Notes under the pieces: model-generated
Databases searched by the model: none
Told to the model about the DNA's origin: nothing
What the model saw: the letters and a program-made list of their open reading frames with translations, nothing else
Made by a program: the position numbers and the translations under genes
Shown: one piece after another, positions 1 to 4,951 of the stretch
Numbering within the stretch: the stretch's first letter is position 1
Layout: each line of letters opens with the position of its first letter
From: an uncultured Lachnobacterium sp.
Lineage (GTDB): Bacteria; Bacillota; Clostridia; Lachnospirales; Lachnospiraceae
Reading direction: 5' to 3'
Assembly (NCBI GenBank): GCA_945971355.1
Contig: CAMFPD010000152.1
Coordinates: 1 to 5,570, forward strand
DNA length: 5,570 nucleotides

Positions 1-3
1 AAA

Positions 4-98
4 AAAATTACAAGTTTGTTCCGCGTGTCTATTACGGATAGTTGGCTGAGAAATGCGTATTTAATATACTCTTTGAGCCGCGGAACTGTTGTAATTTT
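4..98. repeat. Long hairpin A (inverted repeat) with a large loop
   Basis: Positions 4-13 pair perfectly with 89-98 (10 bp), and 18-25 pair with 79-86 (8 bp, GTTCCGCG type), separated by a small asymmetric internal loop. The 53-base loop (26-78) holds the 34-51 segment complementary to the apical loop of the hairpin at 231-380. Read on the minus strand, the stem ends in a T-run (positions 7-1), so its outer part could also act as a terminator, although the loop is very large for that. Confidence 0.75.
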
Positions 99-133
99 GT
101 TTCTCGGGAATATGTGTCTCAATTTTTAACGTA

Positions 134-224
134 CAGTTTCAAAGGGCAGCCTACAAAGAAACTGAGCAATCATTGAAATAAATTGGGTTAATAGATAAGG
201 CTGATTTGGCTGCCCTTGTAACCC
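134..224. repeat. Two small hairpins with complementary loops
   Basis: Hairpin one is CAGTTTC (134-140) with GAAACTG (158-164). Hairpin two is GGGTTA (185-190) with TAACCC (219-224). The loop of the first holds AAGGGCAGCC (142-151), an exact reverse complement of GGCTGCCCTT (208-217) in the loop of the second. This is the arrangement expected of a kissing-loop pseudoknot. Alternatively the 10-bp pairing could form as a simple long hairpin in place of the two small ones. Confidence 0.65.
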
Positions 225-230
225 TAAATA

Positions 231-380
231 AAAGACACGCATATACATTTATGAGAAACAATTTTTCAATAGTGCCCTGGCTCACAGTCTGATTATTTCG
301 TTAGTCTCAGTCAACTATCCGTGAAAGAACCAGGGCACAAACTTGAAAAATTTTTCGAATAAATGTATATGCGTGTCTTT
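231..380. repeat. Long stacked hairpin D with a 22-bp perfect outer stem
   Basis: Positions 231-252 are the exact reverse complement of 359-380 (22 bp). Inside, 260-269 pair with 343-352 (10 bp) and 272-280 with 330-338 (9 bp, GTGCCCTGG type). The latter can extend to 12 bp on the minus strand through a G-U. The 7-base bulge 253-259 is complementary to 99-105. The apical loop (281-329) carries the partner of 34-51. A small mobile element with terminal inverted repeats would give the outer stem, but not the inner stacked helices or the contacts outside it. Confidence 0.8.
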
Positions 381-400
381 ATATTATGTTATCCCTAAGG

Positions 401-435
401 GGCAGCCCCCAAGGTAGCTTACCCCAAGGGTTGCC
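401..435. repeat. Hairpin just after the transketolase genes
   Basis: GGCAGCCC (401-408) pairs with GGGTTGCC (428-435), and GGTA (413-416) with TACC (420-423) around a three-base loop. The pieces between are CCAA on both sides; on the minus strand they become TTGG/TTGG, which can form four tandem G-U pairs and make the helix nearly continuous. It starts 36 bases past the transketolase stop. No T-run follows on the minus strand and only ATTATTAATT on the plus strand, so it is not a standard intrinsic terminator. It may be the first helix of the structured RNA. Confidence 0.5.
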
Positions 436-471
436 ATTATTAATTGAACTAAATAGAAATTTTGTCACAGT

Positions 472-1413
472 TTATTTCACAAAAGCTTTAACTTTTTTAT
501 AAATTCCCTCTGCGTCAAGCTCATATTTCTTAATAAGCTCTGTAGCTGGTCCAGACTCACCGAATCTGTCATATACACCAATTCTTGTCATTTTTGTTGG
601 TGCTTCCTCACACAGAACCTCTGCAACAGCACTTCCAAGTCCACCTATTACAGAATGTTCCTCAACTGTTACAACCTTTCCTGTCTTTGTTGCAGATGCA
701 ATAACCAGCTCCTTATCAAGCGGCTTGATTGTATGGATATTGATTATTTCCGCATTGATTCCATCTGCCTCAAGAAGCTTTGCTGCCTCAAGAGCTTCAT
801 TTACCTCAAGTCCAGTTGCAAAAATAGATACATCTGTACCCTCTTTGAGTACAATTCCCTTACCTATTTCAAACTTGTAATCTGGTGTATCATTGATTAC
901 AGGTACAGCAAGTCTTCCAAATCTGATATACACAGGTCCAACATGCTCATAAGCAGCCTTTACTGCTGCCTTTGCCTCAACATCATCTGAAGGATTAAGT
1001 ACTACCATTCCCGGGATTTCACGCATAAGAGCCAAATCCTCAAGACACTGATGTGTAGCTCCATCCTCACCTACAGAAATTCCTGCATGTGTTGCTCCGA
1101 TTTTTACATTAAGATGTGGATATCCTATTGCATTACGAACCTGTTCAAAATTTCTTCCTGCTGCAAACATTGCAAAAGAACTGATAAATGGAACCTTACC
1201 ACATGTAGAAAGTCCTGCTGCAATTCCTGTCATGTTCGCTTCTGCGATTCCACAGTCCCAATGTCTATCTGGGAATGCTTTCTTAAATATTCCTGTTTTT
1301 GTAGCTCCAGCAAGATCAGCATCAAGTACAATAAGATCTTCATGCTCTTTTCCAAGCTCAACTAATGCGTTTCCATAGCTGTCACGAGTTGCGATTTTCT
1401 TTACTTCTGACAT
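472..1413 (-). CDS. Transketolase, C-terminal (pyrimidine-binding and C-domain) subunit
   Basis: This is the partner half of the split transketolase. At 313 residues it covers the pyrimidine-binding domain and the C-terminal domain. Visible motifs are DSYGNALVEL (11-20), DADLAGATKT (31-40), and GIAEANMTGIAAGL (55-68), whose Glu58 matches the glutamate that activates the TPP aminopyrimidine ring. The substrate-site segment GATHAGISVGEDGATHQ spans 107-123 or so, with VYIRFGR at 161-167. The C-terminal domain starts near 185 and includes EEHSVIGGLGSAVAEVL (251-267) and DRFGESG (282-288). The ATG lies 13 bases inside the end of the N-terminal subunit gene. An AAGGTGG ribosome site lies within that gene, consistent with coupled translation and equal amounts. 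The TAA stop is followed by the structured region at 1-440. I see no canonical terminator directly after the stop. Confidence 0.95.
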   Translation of the reverse strand: MSEVKKIATRDSYGNALVELGKEHEDLIVLDADLAGATKTGIFKKAFPDRHWDCGIAEANMTGIAAGLSTCGKVPFISSFAMFAAGRNFEQVRNAIGYPHLNVKIGATHAGISVGEDGATHQCLEDLALMREIPGMVVLNPSDDVEAKAAVKAAYEHVGPVYIRFGRLAVPVINDTPDYKFEIGKGIVLKEGTDVSIFATGLEVNEALEAAKLLEADGINAEIINIHTIKPLDKELVIASATKTGKVVTVEEHSVIGGLGSAVAEVLCEEAPTKMTRIGVYDRFGESGPATELIKKYELDAEGIYKKVKAFVK

Positions 1414-2237
1414 AATGCTTCACCCACCTTCTTCAAATCTTCCATTGCAATCTGATACTCCTCATCATTTGGAGCCTTTCCATGCCAATCTGCCACATCT
1501 TCCATAAAGGACACACCTTTTCCCTTTAATGTCTTTGCAATAATTGCAGTAGGCTGTCCCTTTGTATTTCTAGCCTCCTCAAAGGCTGCACGTATCTGAT
1601 CAAAATCATTTCCGTCAATTACAATTGTGTGGAAGTTAAATGCCTTGAACTTCTCGTCGATTGGATATGGTGAACACACCTCATCAACTGCTCCATCAAT
1701 CTGAAGATTATTATTATCTACAATTACAACAAGATTGTCCAGCTTGCGGTGCCCTGCCCACATAGCAGCCTCCCAAATCTGTCCTTCCTGTATCTCTCCA
1801 TCTCCTGTGAGTGTATAAACTCTGTAATCCTTATTGTCGAACTTTCCTGCTGCTGCCATTCCTACAGCAACAGATACTCCCTGCCCAAGGGAACCGCTTG
1901 ACATATCCACTCCCGGAATATGCTTCATGTCAGGGTGTCCCTGTAAGTATGAGCCTGTATGGCGAAGTGTAGTAAGATCCTCCTTTGGGAAAAATCCTTT
2001 TTCCGCCAGAGTTGCATATAAACCTGGTGCCACATGTCCTTTAGATAATACAAAACGGTCTCTGTCCTGCCATTTTGGGTTCTTTGGATCAACATTCATT
2101 TCCTCAAAATACAGATATGTAAAAATATCTGCTGCTGAAAGCGATCCGCCTGGATGTCCTGATTTTGCGCTATGCACTGCTGTTACAATGCTTTTGCGTA
2201 TCTCGTTGGCAGTAATTTGCAATTCAAGATTATTCAT
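1401..2237 (-). CDS. Transketolase, N-terminal (thiamine pyrophosphate-binding) subunit
   Basis: With the following gene this makes a complete transketolase, which moves two-carbon ketol units between sugar phosphates in the non-oxidative pentose phosphate pathway, using thiamine pyrophosphate (TPP) and a divalent metal. The 278 residues correspond to the first domain of single-chain transketolases. Visible motifs are HSAKSGHPGG (22-31), FVLSKGHVAPGLYA (62-75), QGHPD (99-103) and SSGSLGQGVSVAVGMA (113-128). The TPP/metal site runs from GDGEIQEGQIWEAA (145-158) to the Asn run at 175-177 (DNNNLQIDG). The family histidines (H28, H68, H101) and the WHGKAP segment near the end are kept. The ATG has a good AAAGGAG ribosome site 6 bases upstream. 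The stop lies inside the start of the next gene (13-base overlap), so the halves should be made together. Split transketolases are common in Clostridia and archaea. The sugar substrates are not read from sequence. Confidence 0.95.
   Translation of the reverse strand: MNNLELQITANEIRKSIVTAVHSAKSGHPGGSLSAADIFTYLYFEEMNVDPKNPKWQDRDRFVLSKGHVAPGLYATLAEKGFFPKEDLTTLRHTGSYLQGHPDMKHIPGVDMSSGSLGQGVSVAVGMAAAGKFDNKDYRVYTLTGDGEIQEGQIWEAAMWAGHRKLDNLVVIVDNNNLQIDGAVDEVCSPYPIDEKFKAFNFHTIVIDGNDFDQIRAAFEEARNTKGQPTAIIAKTLKGKGVSFMEDVADWHGKAPNDEEYQIAMEDLKKVGEALCQK
1424..1430 (-). promoter_or_regulatory. Ribosome binding site of the C-terminal transketolase subunit
   Basis: AAGGTGG on the minus strand lies inside the 3' end of the N-terminal subunit gene, 10 bases before the ATG at 1411-1413. 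It supports coupled translation of the two overlapping genes. Confidence 0.65.
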
Positions 2238-2243
2238 ACTTTG

Positions 2244-2250
2244 CTCCTTT
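2244..2250 (-). promoter_or_regulatory. Ribosome binding site of the N-terminal transketolase subunit
   Basis: AAAGGAG on the minus strand, 6 bases before the ATG at 2235-2237, supports that start. Confidence 0.8.
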
Positions 2251-2313
2251 ATATTTCTCTTGTTATTATTTCATGGTAATTACTGTTTAAGTAACTCCCT
2301 TGGTTCCTTCTAT

Positions 2314-2361
2314 ATGTGTACTGCATGTAATGTGTACTTCTTGTAATGTGTACTGCTTGTA
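2314..2361. repeat. Three tandem 16-base repeats upstream of the transketolase genes
   Basis: Three back-to-back copies tile exactly: ATGTGTACTGCATGTA (2314-2329), ATGTGTACTTCTTGTA (2330-2345) and ATGTGTACTGCTTGTA (2346-2361). They differ at only one to three positions. A 16-base period is about one and a half helical turns. They lie at and just after the predicted start of the 2366-2393 promoter, where an operator would sit. No regulator family is recognised, and replication slippage is an alternative origin. Confidence 0.85.
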
Positions 2362-2365
2362 TCAG

Positions 2366-2393
2366 CATATATCGTAGTTGATTGTGCTGTAAA
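2366..2393 (-). promoter_or_regulatory. Possible promoter for the transketolase genes
   Basis: On the minus strand TTTACA (2388-2393, five of six to TTGACA), a 16-base spacer and TATATG (2366-2371, four of six to TATAAT) form a fair sigma-A-type site directly after the recR stop. Transcription would begin near 2358-2360, at the edge of the three tandem repeats. The match is moderate, and in AT-rich DNA such matches arise by chance. Confidence 0.35.
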
Positions 2394-2394
2394 A

Positions 2395-2991
2395 TCACAA
2401 CTCCGTCCTTCCCTGAAGAGCTCTGAGTAAAGTCACCTCATCTATGTACTCAAGGTCTCCACCTACAGGAACTCCACTTGCGATTCTTGTAACTTTTATT
2501 CCAGTCGGCTTAATAAGCTTGCTGATATACATGGCTGTAGTTTCCCCTTCCAAACTGGAATTAGTTGCAACTATCACCTCATCAACATCCTGCTCCAATC
2601 GAACCATGAGTTCTTTAAGCTTGATATCATTAGGTCCTATTCCAAGCATAGGTGATATTGCCCCGTGTAGCACATGGTAAACGCCTTCGTATTTCTGAGT
2701 TTTCTCATATGCCACAAGATCCCTCGTATTCTCAACCACCATTATTGTCTTATGGTCTCTGCTCGTATCCTTGCAAATAGGACATATCTCATCATCTGTG
2801 AGGGTGTAGCAGCACTTACAATATTTCACATTCTTCTTGGCATGAGAAATTGCCGAAGAAAGAGATTCCACCTGCTCCTCTGGCATGTTTATTATATGAA
2901 ATGCCAGTCTCTGCGCAGACTTTGCCCCTATTCCCGGCAATGCAGATAATTCTTCAATTAGCTTTGATATTTCGCTGCTGTACAAGTCCAT
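2395..2991 (-). CDS. recR: Recombination mediator protein RecR
   Basis: RecR acts with RecO (and RecF) in the RecFOR pathway, helping RecA load on gapped single-stranded DNA during repair. The 198 residues match the usual length. Domains in order are a helix-hairpin-helix (LPGIGAKSAQRLAFHI, about 18-33), a zinc finger (C58 and C61, then C70 and C73) and a Toprim domain. The Toprim domain starts at IMVVENTRDL (about 83-92), includes ATNSSLEGETTAMYI (about 142-156), and is followed by the conserved GVPVGGDLEYIDEVTL (about 173-188). The ATG overlaps the ybaB stop by one base; a GGTGGTGG stretch in the end of ybaB can serve as ribosome site. The gene closes the dnaX-ybaB-recR cluster. No hairpin terminator is seen in the 157 bases after it, so read-through into the transketolase genes is possible. 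Confidence 0.97.
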   Translation of the reverse strand: MDLYSSEISKLIEELSALPGIGAKSAQRLAFHIINMPEEQVESLSSAISHAKKNVKYCKCCYTLTDDEICPICKDTSRDHKTIMVVENTRDLVAYEKTQKYEGVYHVLHGAISPMLGIGPNDIKLKELMVRLEQDVDEVIVATNSSLEGETTAMYISKLIKPTGIKVTRIASGVPVGGDLEYIDEVTLLRALQGRTEL

Positions 2992-3332
2992 TAGAACAGT
3001 CCACCACCAAGGCCGCCTGTAATCTGTGACATAGACTTCTGCGAAGCCTCATCAACCTGTCTCATGGCCTCATTTGTCGCTGCCATAATAAGATCCTCAA
3101 GCATCTCAATATCATCTGGATCTACAACCTCCTCTGAAAGCTTGATTTTTGTCACTTCATGTTTTCCTGAAACTGTAACCTCTACAGCTCCGCCACCAGC
3201 TGTTGCTGTAACCTCAGATTCCTCAAGCTGTCTCTGTGCTTCCTCCATCTGACGCTGCATTTTCTGTGCCTGTTTCATAAGATTATTCATGTTTCCTGGC
3301 ATACCACCTGGAAATCCACCTCTTTTTGCCAT
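2991..3332 (-). CDS. ybaB: YbaB/EbfC family nucleoid-associated protein
   Basis: This small DNA-binding protein forms dimers and associates with the nucleoid; its exact role is still loosely defined, and it is almost always encoded between dnaX and recR. The 113-residue length is normal. After a Gly/Met-rich start (MAKRGGFPGGMPGNMNNLM) comes a strongly amphipathic helix, KQAQKMQRQMEEAQRQLEES (about 20-39). Next is a beta section, VTATAGGGAVEVTVSGKHEVTKIKLSEEVV (about 41-70), and then a second helix (about 75-100) with the typical ATNEAMRQVDE. The tail is glycine-rich (GGLGGGLF). The ATG is preceded at 8 bases by a perfect AAGGAGG ribosome site that overlaps the dnaX stop. The TAA stop shares one base with the recR ATG (TAATG), which points to translational coupling. 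Family and context agree fully. Confidence 0.96.
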   Translation of the reverse strand: MAKRGGFPGGMPGNMNNLMKQAQKMQRQMEEAQRQLEESEVTATAGGGAVEVTVSGKHEVTKIKLSEEVVDPDDIEMLEDLIMAATNEAMRQVDEASQKSMSQITGGLGGGLF

Positions 3333-3340
3333 TGGATAAT

Positions 3341-3347
3341 CCTCCTT
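3341..3347 (-). promoter_or_regulatory. Ribosome binding site of ybaB overlapping the dnaX stop
   Basis: AAGGAGG on the minus strand, 8 bases before the ybaB ATG, overlaps the TAA of dnaX (3346-3348). The match to the anti-Shine-Dalgarno is perfect. It fixes the ybaB start, and the placement implies that ribosomes ending dnaX can reinitiate on ybaB. Confidence 0.85.
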
Positions 3348-4920
3348 AAAAATTCTCTTCTACTATATCAAATTGAATCAGGTCCCTCAAGTCTGGAACT
3401 ACATCTTTTGCATTTTGACCCGTCTCATTTTTCTTAATTGTTATAGGAATATCTTTTCCTGTTCTCTCCGCAAGCTTTTCTTTTACAATATCAAGACATC
3501 CCGCCCTGTTTTCGTTCAGATATGCAAATGCATTCTCGTCATCATATACAAGCTGTAAATCAGACGCACTTCCAAGGGTCGGAATTGCCTTATTCAGATA
3601 AACCTTTGTATTTCCACCCACTTCAGATATTATGCTGCGCCAATTTTTTATTGCCGCCTGAATGTCCTCCGGTATGGCCTTTGGAAGCTCTGGTTTTTTC
3701 ATTGGGGCTGCCTGGGATTGCACAGTCTGCTGTACTGCCATATTCTGCCCGCTTACAACAGGAATTCCATTTGCAACTTTTCGTTCCAGATTATCTAATC
3801 GATCAACTATTGATTCGTAGTCAGTCTCCATCTCCGGTCTGCATAGCTTGATGATTGCAATCTCTATGGTTATTCTCTTTTGGGATGCATATCTGATCTG
3901 ATTTCCAAGCTCAGAAAACACTCTGATATATCTCATCAATATCTCAGAAGAGATAAGCTTGGCCTCCTCTTTCAAGGAATCTATACTGTCCTGTGACATA
4001 TCAAGGACTTCCTCCATGTCATCGGAGCTTTGTATAAGCAATAGGTTTCTTAAGTACCATGTGAAATCACTTACAAGCTGACCAAGCTCTCGTCCCTCAT
4101 CCACAAGTTCATCCAGTATTCCAATTGCTCCCACTACATTTTTTTCAATTATCTGGCGCAAAAGTCGTGAAAAAACTTCCGTATCTACTGCTCCAAGCAC
4201 CTCAAGCACATTCTCATAAGTGAGAGTTTCCCCGAGATGAAATGCTATACACTGATCCAGAAGGCTAAGAGCATCTCGCATCGATCCATCTCCCGCCTTC
4301 GCCACATAGCGTATTGCCTTCTCCTCTACTTCCACCTTTTCCTGCACCATCAAATCACTGAGTCTTTTCGCAATTGTGTCTATGGAAATTCTATGAAAAT
4401 CATATCTTTGACACCTTGACAAAATGGTTATAGGTATCTTGTGTGCTTCTGTTGTTGCAAGTATGAAAATCACATAGCTTGGTGGTTCTTCCAGAGTCTT
4501 CAAAAGTGCATTAAAGGCACCTGTGGAAAGCATATGTACCTCATCTATAATATAGACCTTATACTTTCCCTCTGTAGGACGATATGACACCTCTTCCCTT
4601 ATCTGACGAATATTATCGACACCATTGTTGGATGCCGCATCTATTTCTATCACGTTCATAGATGAACCTTCTGCTATGGCTTTACAGCTTGTGCACTCAC
4701 CACAGGGACTTCCTGCCTTTGGATGCTCACAATTGACAGCCTTGGCAAAAATCTTCGCCACTGTAGTTTTTCCGGTTCCTCGTGTTCCACAAAACAAATA
4801 CGCGTGTCCTATCCTGTCAGCGTTTATCTGATTTTTTAATGTTGTTACTATATGCTCCTGTCCTTTTACATCCTCAAATTCTGTAGGACGAAACTTTCGA
4901 TATAATGCCTGATAAGACAC
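3346..4920 (-). CDS. dnaX: DNA polymerase III subunit tau (clamp loader ATPase), possibly also gamma by frameshift
   Basis: DnaX is the AAA+ motor of the clamp loader, which loads the sliding clamp at primed sites and ties the replicase together. From the GTG at 4918-4920 the protein is 524 aa and begins SYQALYRKFRP, the usual N-terminus. A GTG three codons upstream (4927-4929) is in frame, but the family does not normally carry the extra MQR. Visible motifs are Walker A GTRGTGKTT (about 45-53), four zinc-binding cysteines at about 64, 73, 76 and 79, Walker B IDEVHML (about 125-131), sensor 1 ATTEAHK, the SRC arginine finger (about 168-170) and sensor 2 GSMRDALSLLDQ (about 212-223). A low-complexity Gln/Ala/Pro linker near 385-410 leads to a C-terminal domain of about 105 residues. 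An in-frame slippery heptamer lies at 3643-3649. The stop codon overlaps the ribosome site of ybaB, so the two genes are probably co-transcribed. Confidence 0.96.
   Translation of the reverse strand: MSYQALYRKFRPTEFEDVKGQEHIVTTLKNQINADRIGHAYLFCGTRGTGKTTVAKIFAKAVNCEHPKAGSPCGECTSCKAIAEGSSMNVIEIDAASNNGVDNIRQIREEVSYRPTEGKYKVYIIDEVHMLSTGAFNALLKTLEEPPSYVIFILATTEAHKIPITILSRCQRYDFHRISIDTIAKRLSDLMVQEKVEVEEKAIRYVAKAGDGSMRDALSLLDQCIAFHLGETLTYENVLEVLGAVDTEVFSRLLRQIIEKNVVGAIGILDELVDEGRELGQLVSDFTWYLRNLLLIQSSDDMEEVLDMSQDSIDSLKEEAKLISSEILMRYIRVFSELGNQIRYASQKRITIEIAIIKLCRPEMETDYESIVDRLDNLERKVANGIPVVSGQNMAVQQTVQSQAAPMKKPELPKAIPEDIQAAIKNWRSIISEVGGNTKVYLNKAIPTLGSASDLQLVYDDENAFAYLNENRAGCLDIVKEKLAERTGKDIPITIKKNETGQNAKDVVPDLRDLIQFDIVEENF
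3643..3649 (-). promoter_or_regulatory. Possible -1 ribosomal frameshift site in dnaX
   Basis: On the minus strand the heptamer A-AAA-AAT sits with AAA and AAT as zero-frame codons (Lys425-Asn426, counting from the GTG at 4918-4920), the X-XXY-YYZ arrangement needed for -1 slippage. In the -1 frame six codons (LAQHNI) follow, then TGA at 3623-3625. The product would be about 432 residues and would lack the C-terminal domain. A GGAGG lies 16 bases upstream (3666-3670). No strong downstream hairpin is seen. Confidence 0.4.
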
Positions 4921-4951
4921 CCGTTGCACCTGCTTTCATTTATTTTTGCCT

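Larger units (their letters stand above)
4..435. ncRNA. Candidate large structured noncoding RNA, family not recognised
   Basis: No convincing gene lies here, but complementary segments account for much of the sequence. Helices read directly are 4-13/89-98, 18-25/79-86, 34-51/305-322, 99-105/253-259, 134-140/158-164, 142-151/208-217, 185-190/219-224, 231-252/359-380, 260-269/343-352, 272-280/330-338 and 401-408/428-435. All close within the window, so the element seems nearly complete. The 34-51/305-322, 99-105/253-259 and 142-151/208-217 helices are pseudoknots or loop-loop contacts, which suggests a folded RNA rather than simple inverted repeats. Strand is uncertain. Mismatches that could be G-U favour plus in the 34-51 helix and minus in the 272-280 and 401-435 helices. 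The position after tkt and the T-run that a minus transcript would reach at 7-1 lean to minus. Signatures of tmRNA, RNase P RNA and SRP RNA were looked for and not seen. OLE, GOLLD, ROOL and raiA are families to compare. Confidence 0.6.

Noticed and set aside
231..380. A miniature inverted-repeat transposable element bounded by the 22-bp repeats
   Set aside because: No clear target-site duplication is seen at the ends, and the inner stacked helices and pairings to sequence outside the element favour a structured RNA.
436..441. AATAAT as a -10 box for a minus-strand RNA
   Set aside because: There is no -35 at a normal distance (the GTGACA is 21 bases away), and the start would fall inside the 401-435 hairpin.
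655..1365. Two plus-strand open frames opposite the C-terminal transketolase gene (655-990 and 1051-1365)
   Set aside because: Their Cys/Ser/Ile-rich translations have no family features, and they lie wholly within a well-conserved minus-strand gene.
1834..2346. Plus-strand open frame of 170 codons opposite the N-terminal transketolase gene
   Set aside because: It is the antisense of the conserved TPP-binding domain, with no recognisable domain and no good ribosome site noted.
3694..3699. A6 run in dnaX as a slippage or frameshift site
   Set aside because: The heptamer phase is wrong for canonical -1 slippage (G-AAA-AAA). Transcriptional slippage is possible but weaker than the in-phase site at 3643-3649.
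4874..4939. Small 21-codon minus-strand frame starting at an ATG just before dnaX, with AAAGG upstream
   Set aside because: It is out of frame with dnaX and overlaps its start. A leader peptide is conceivable, but nothing else supports it.
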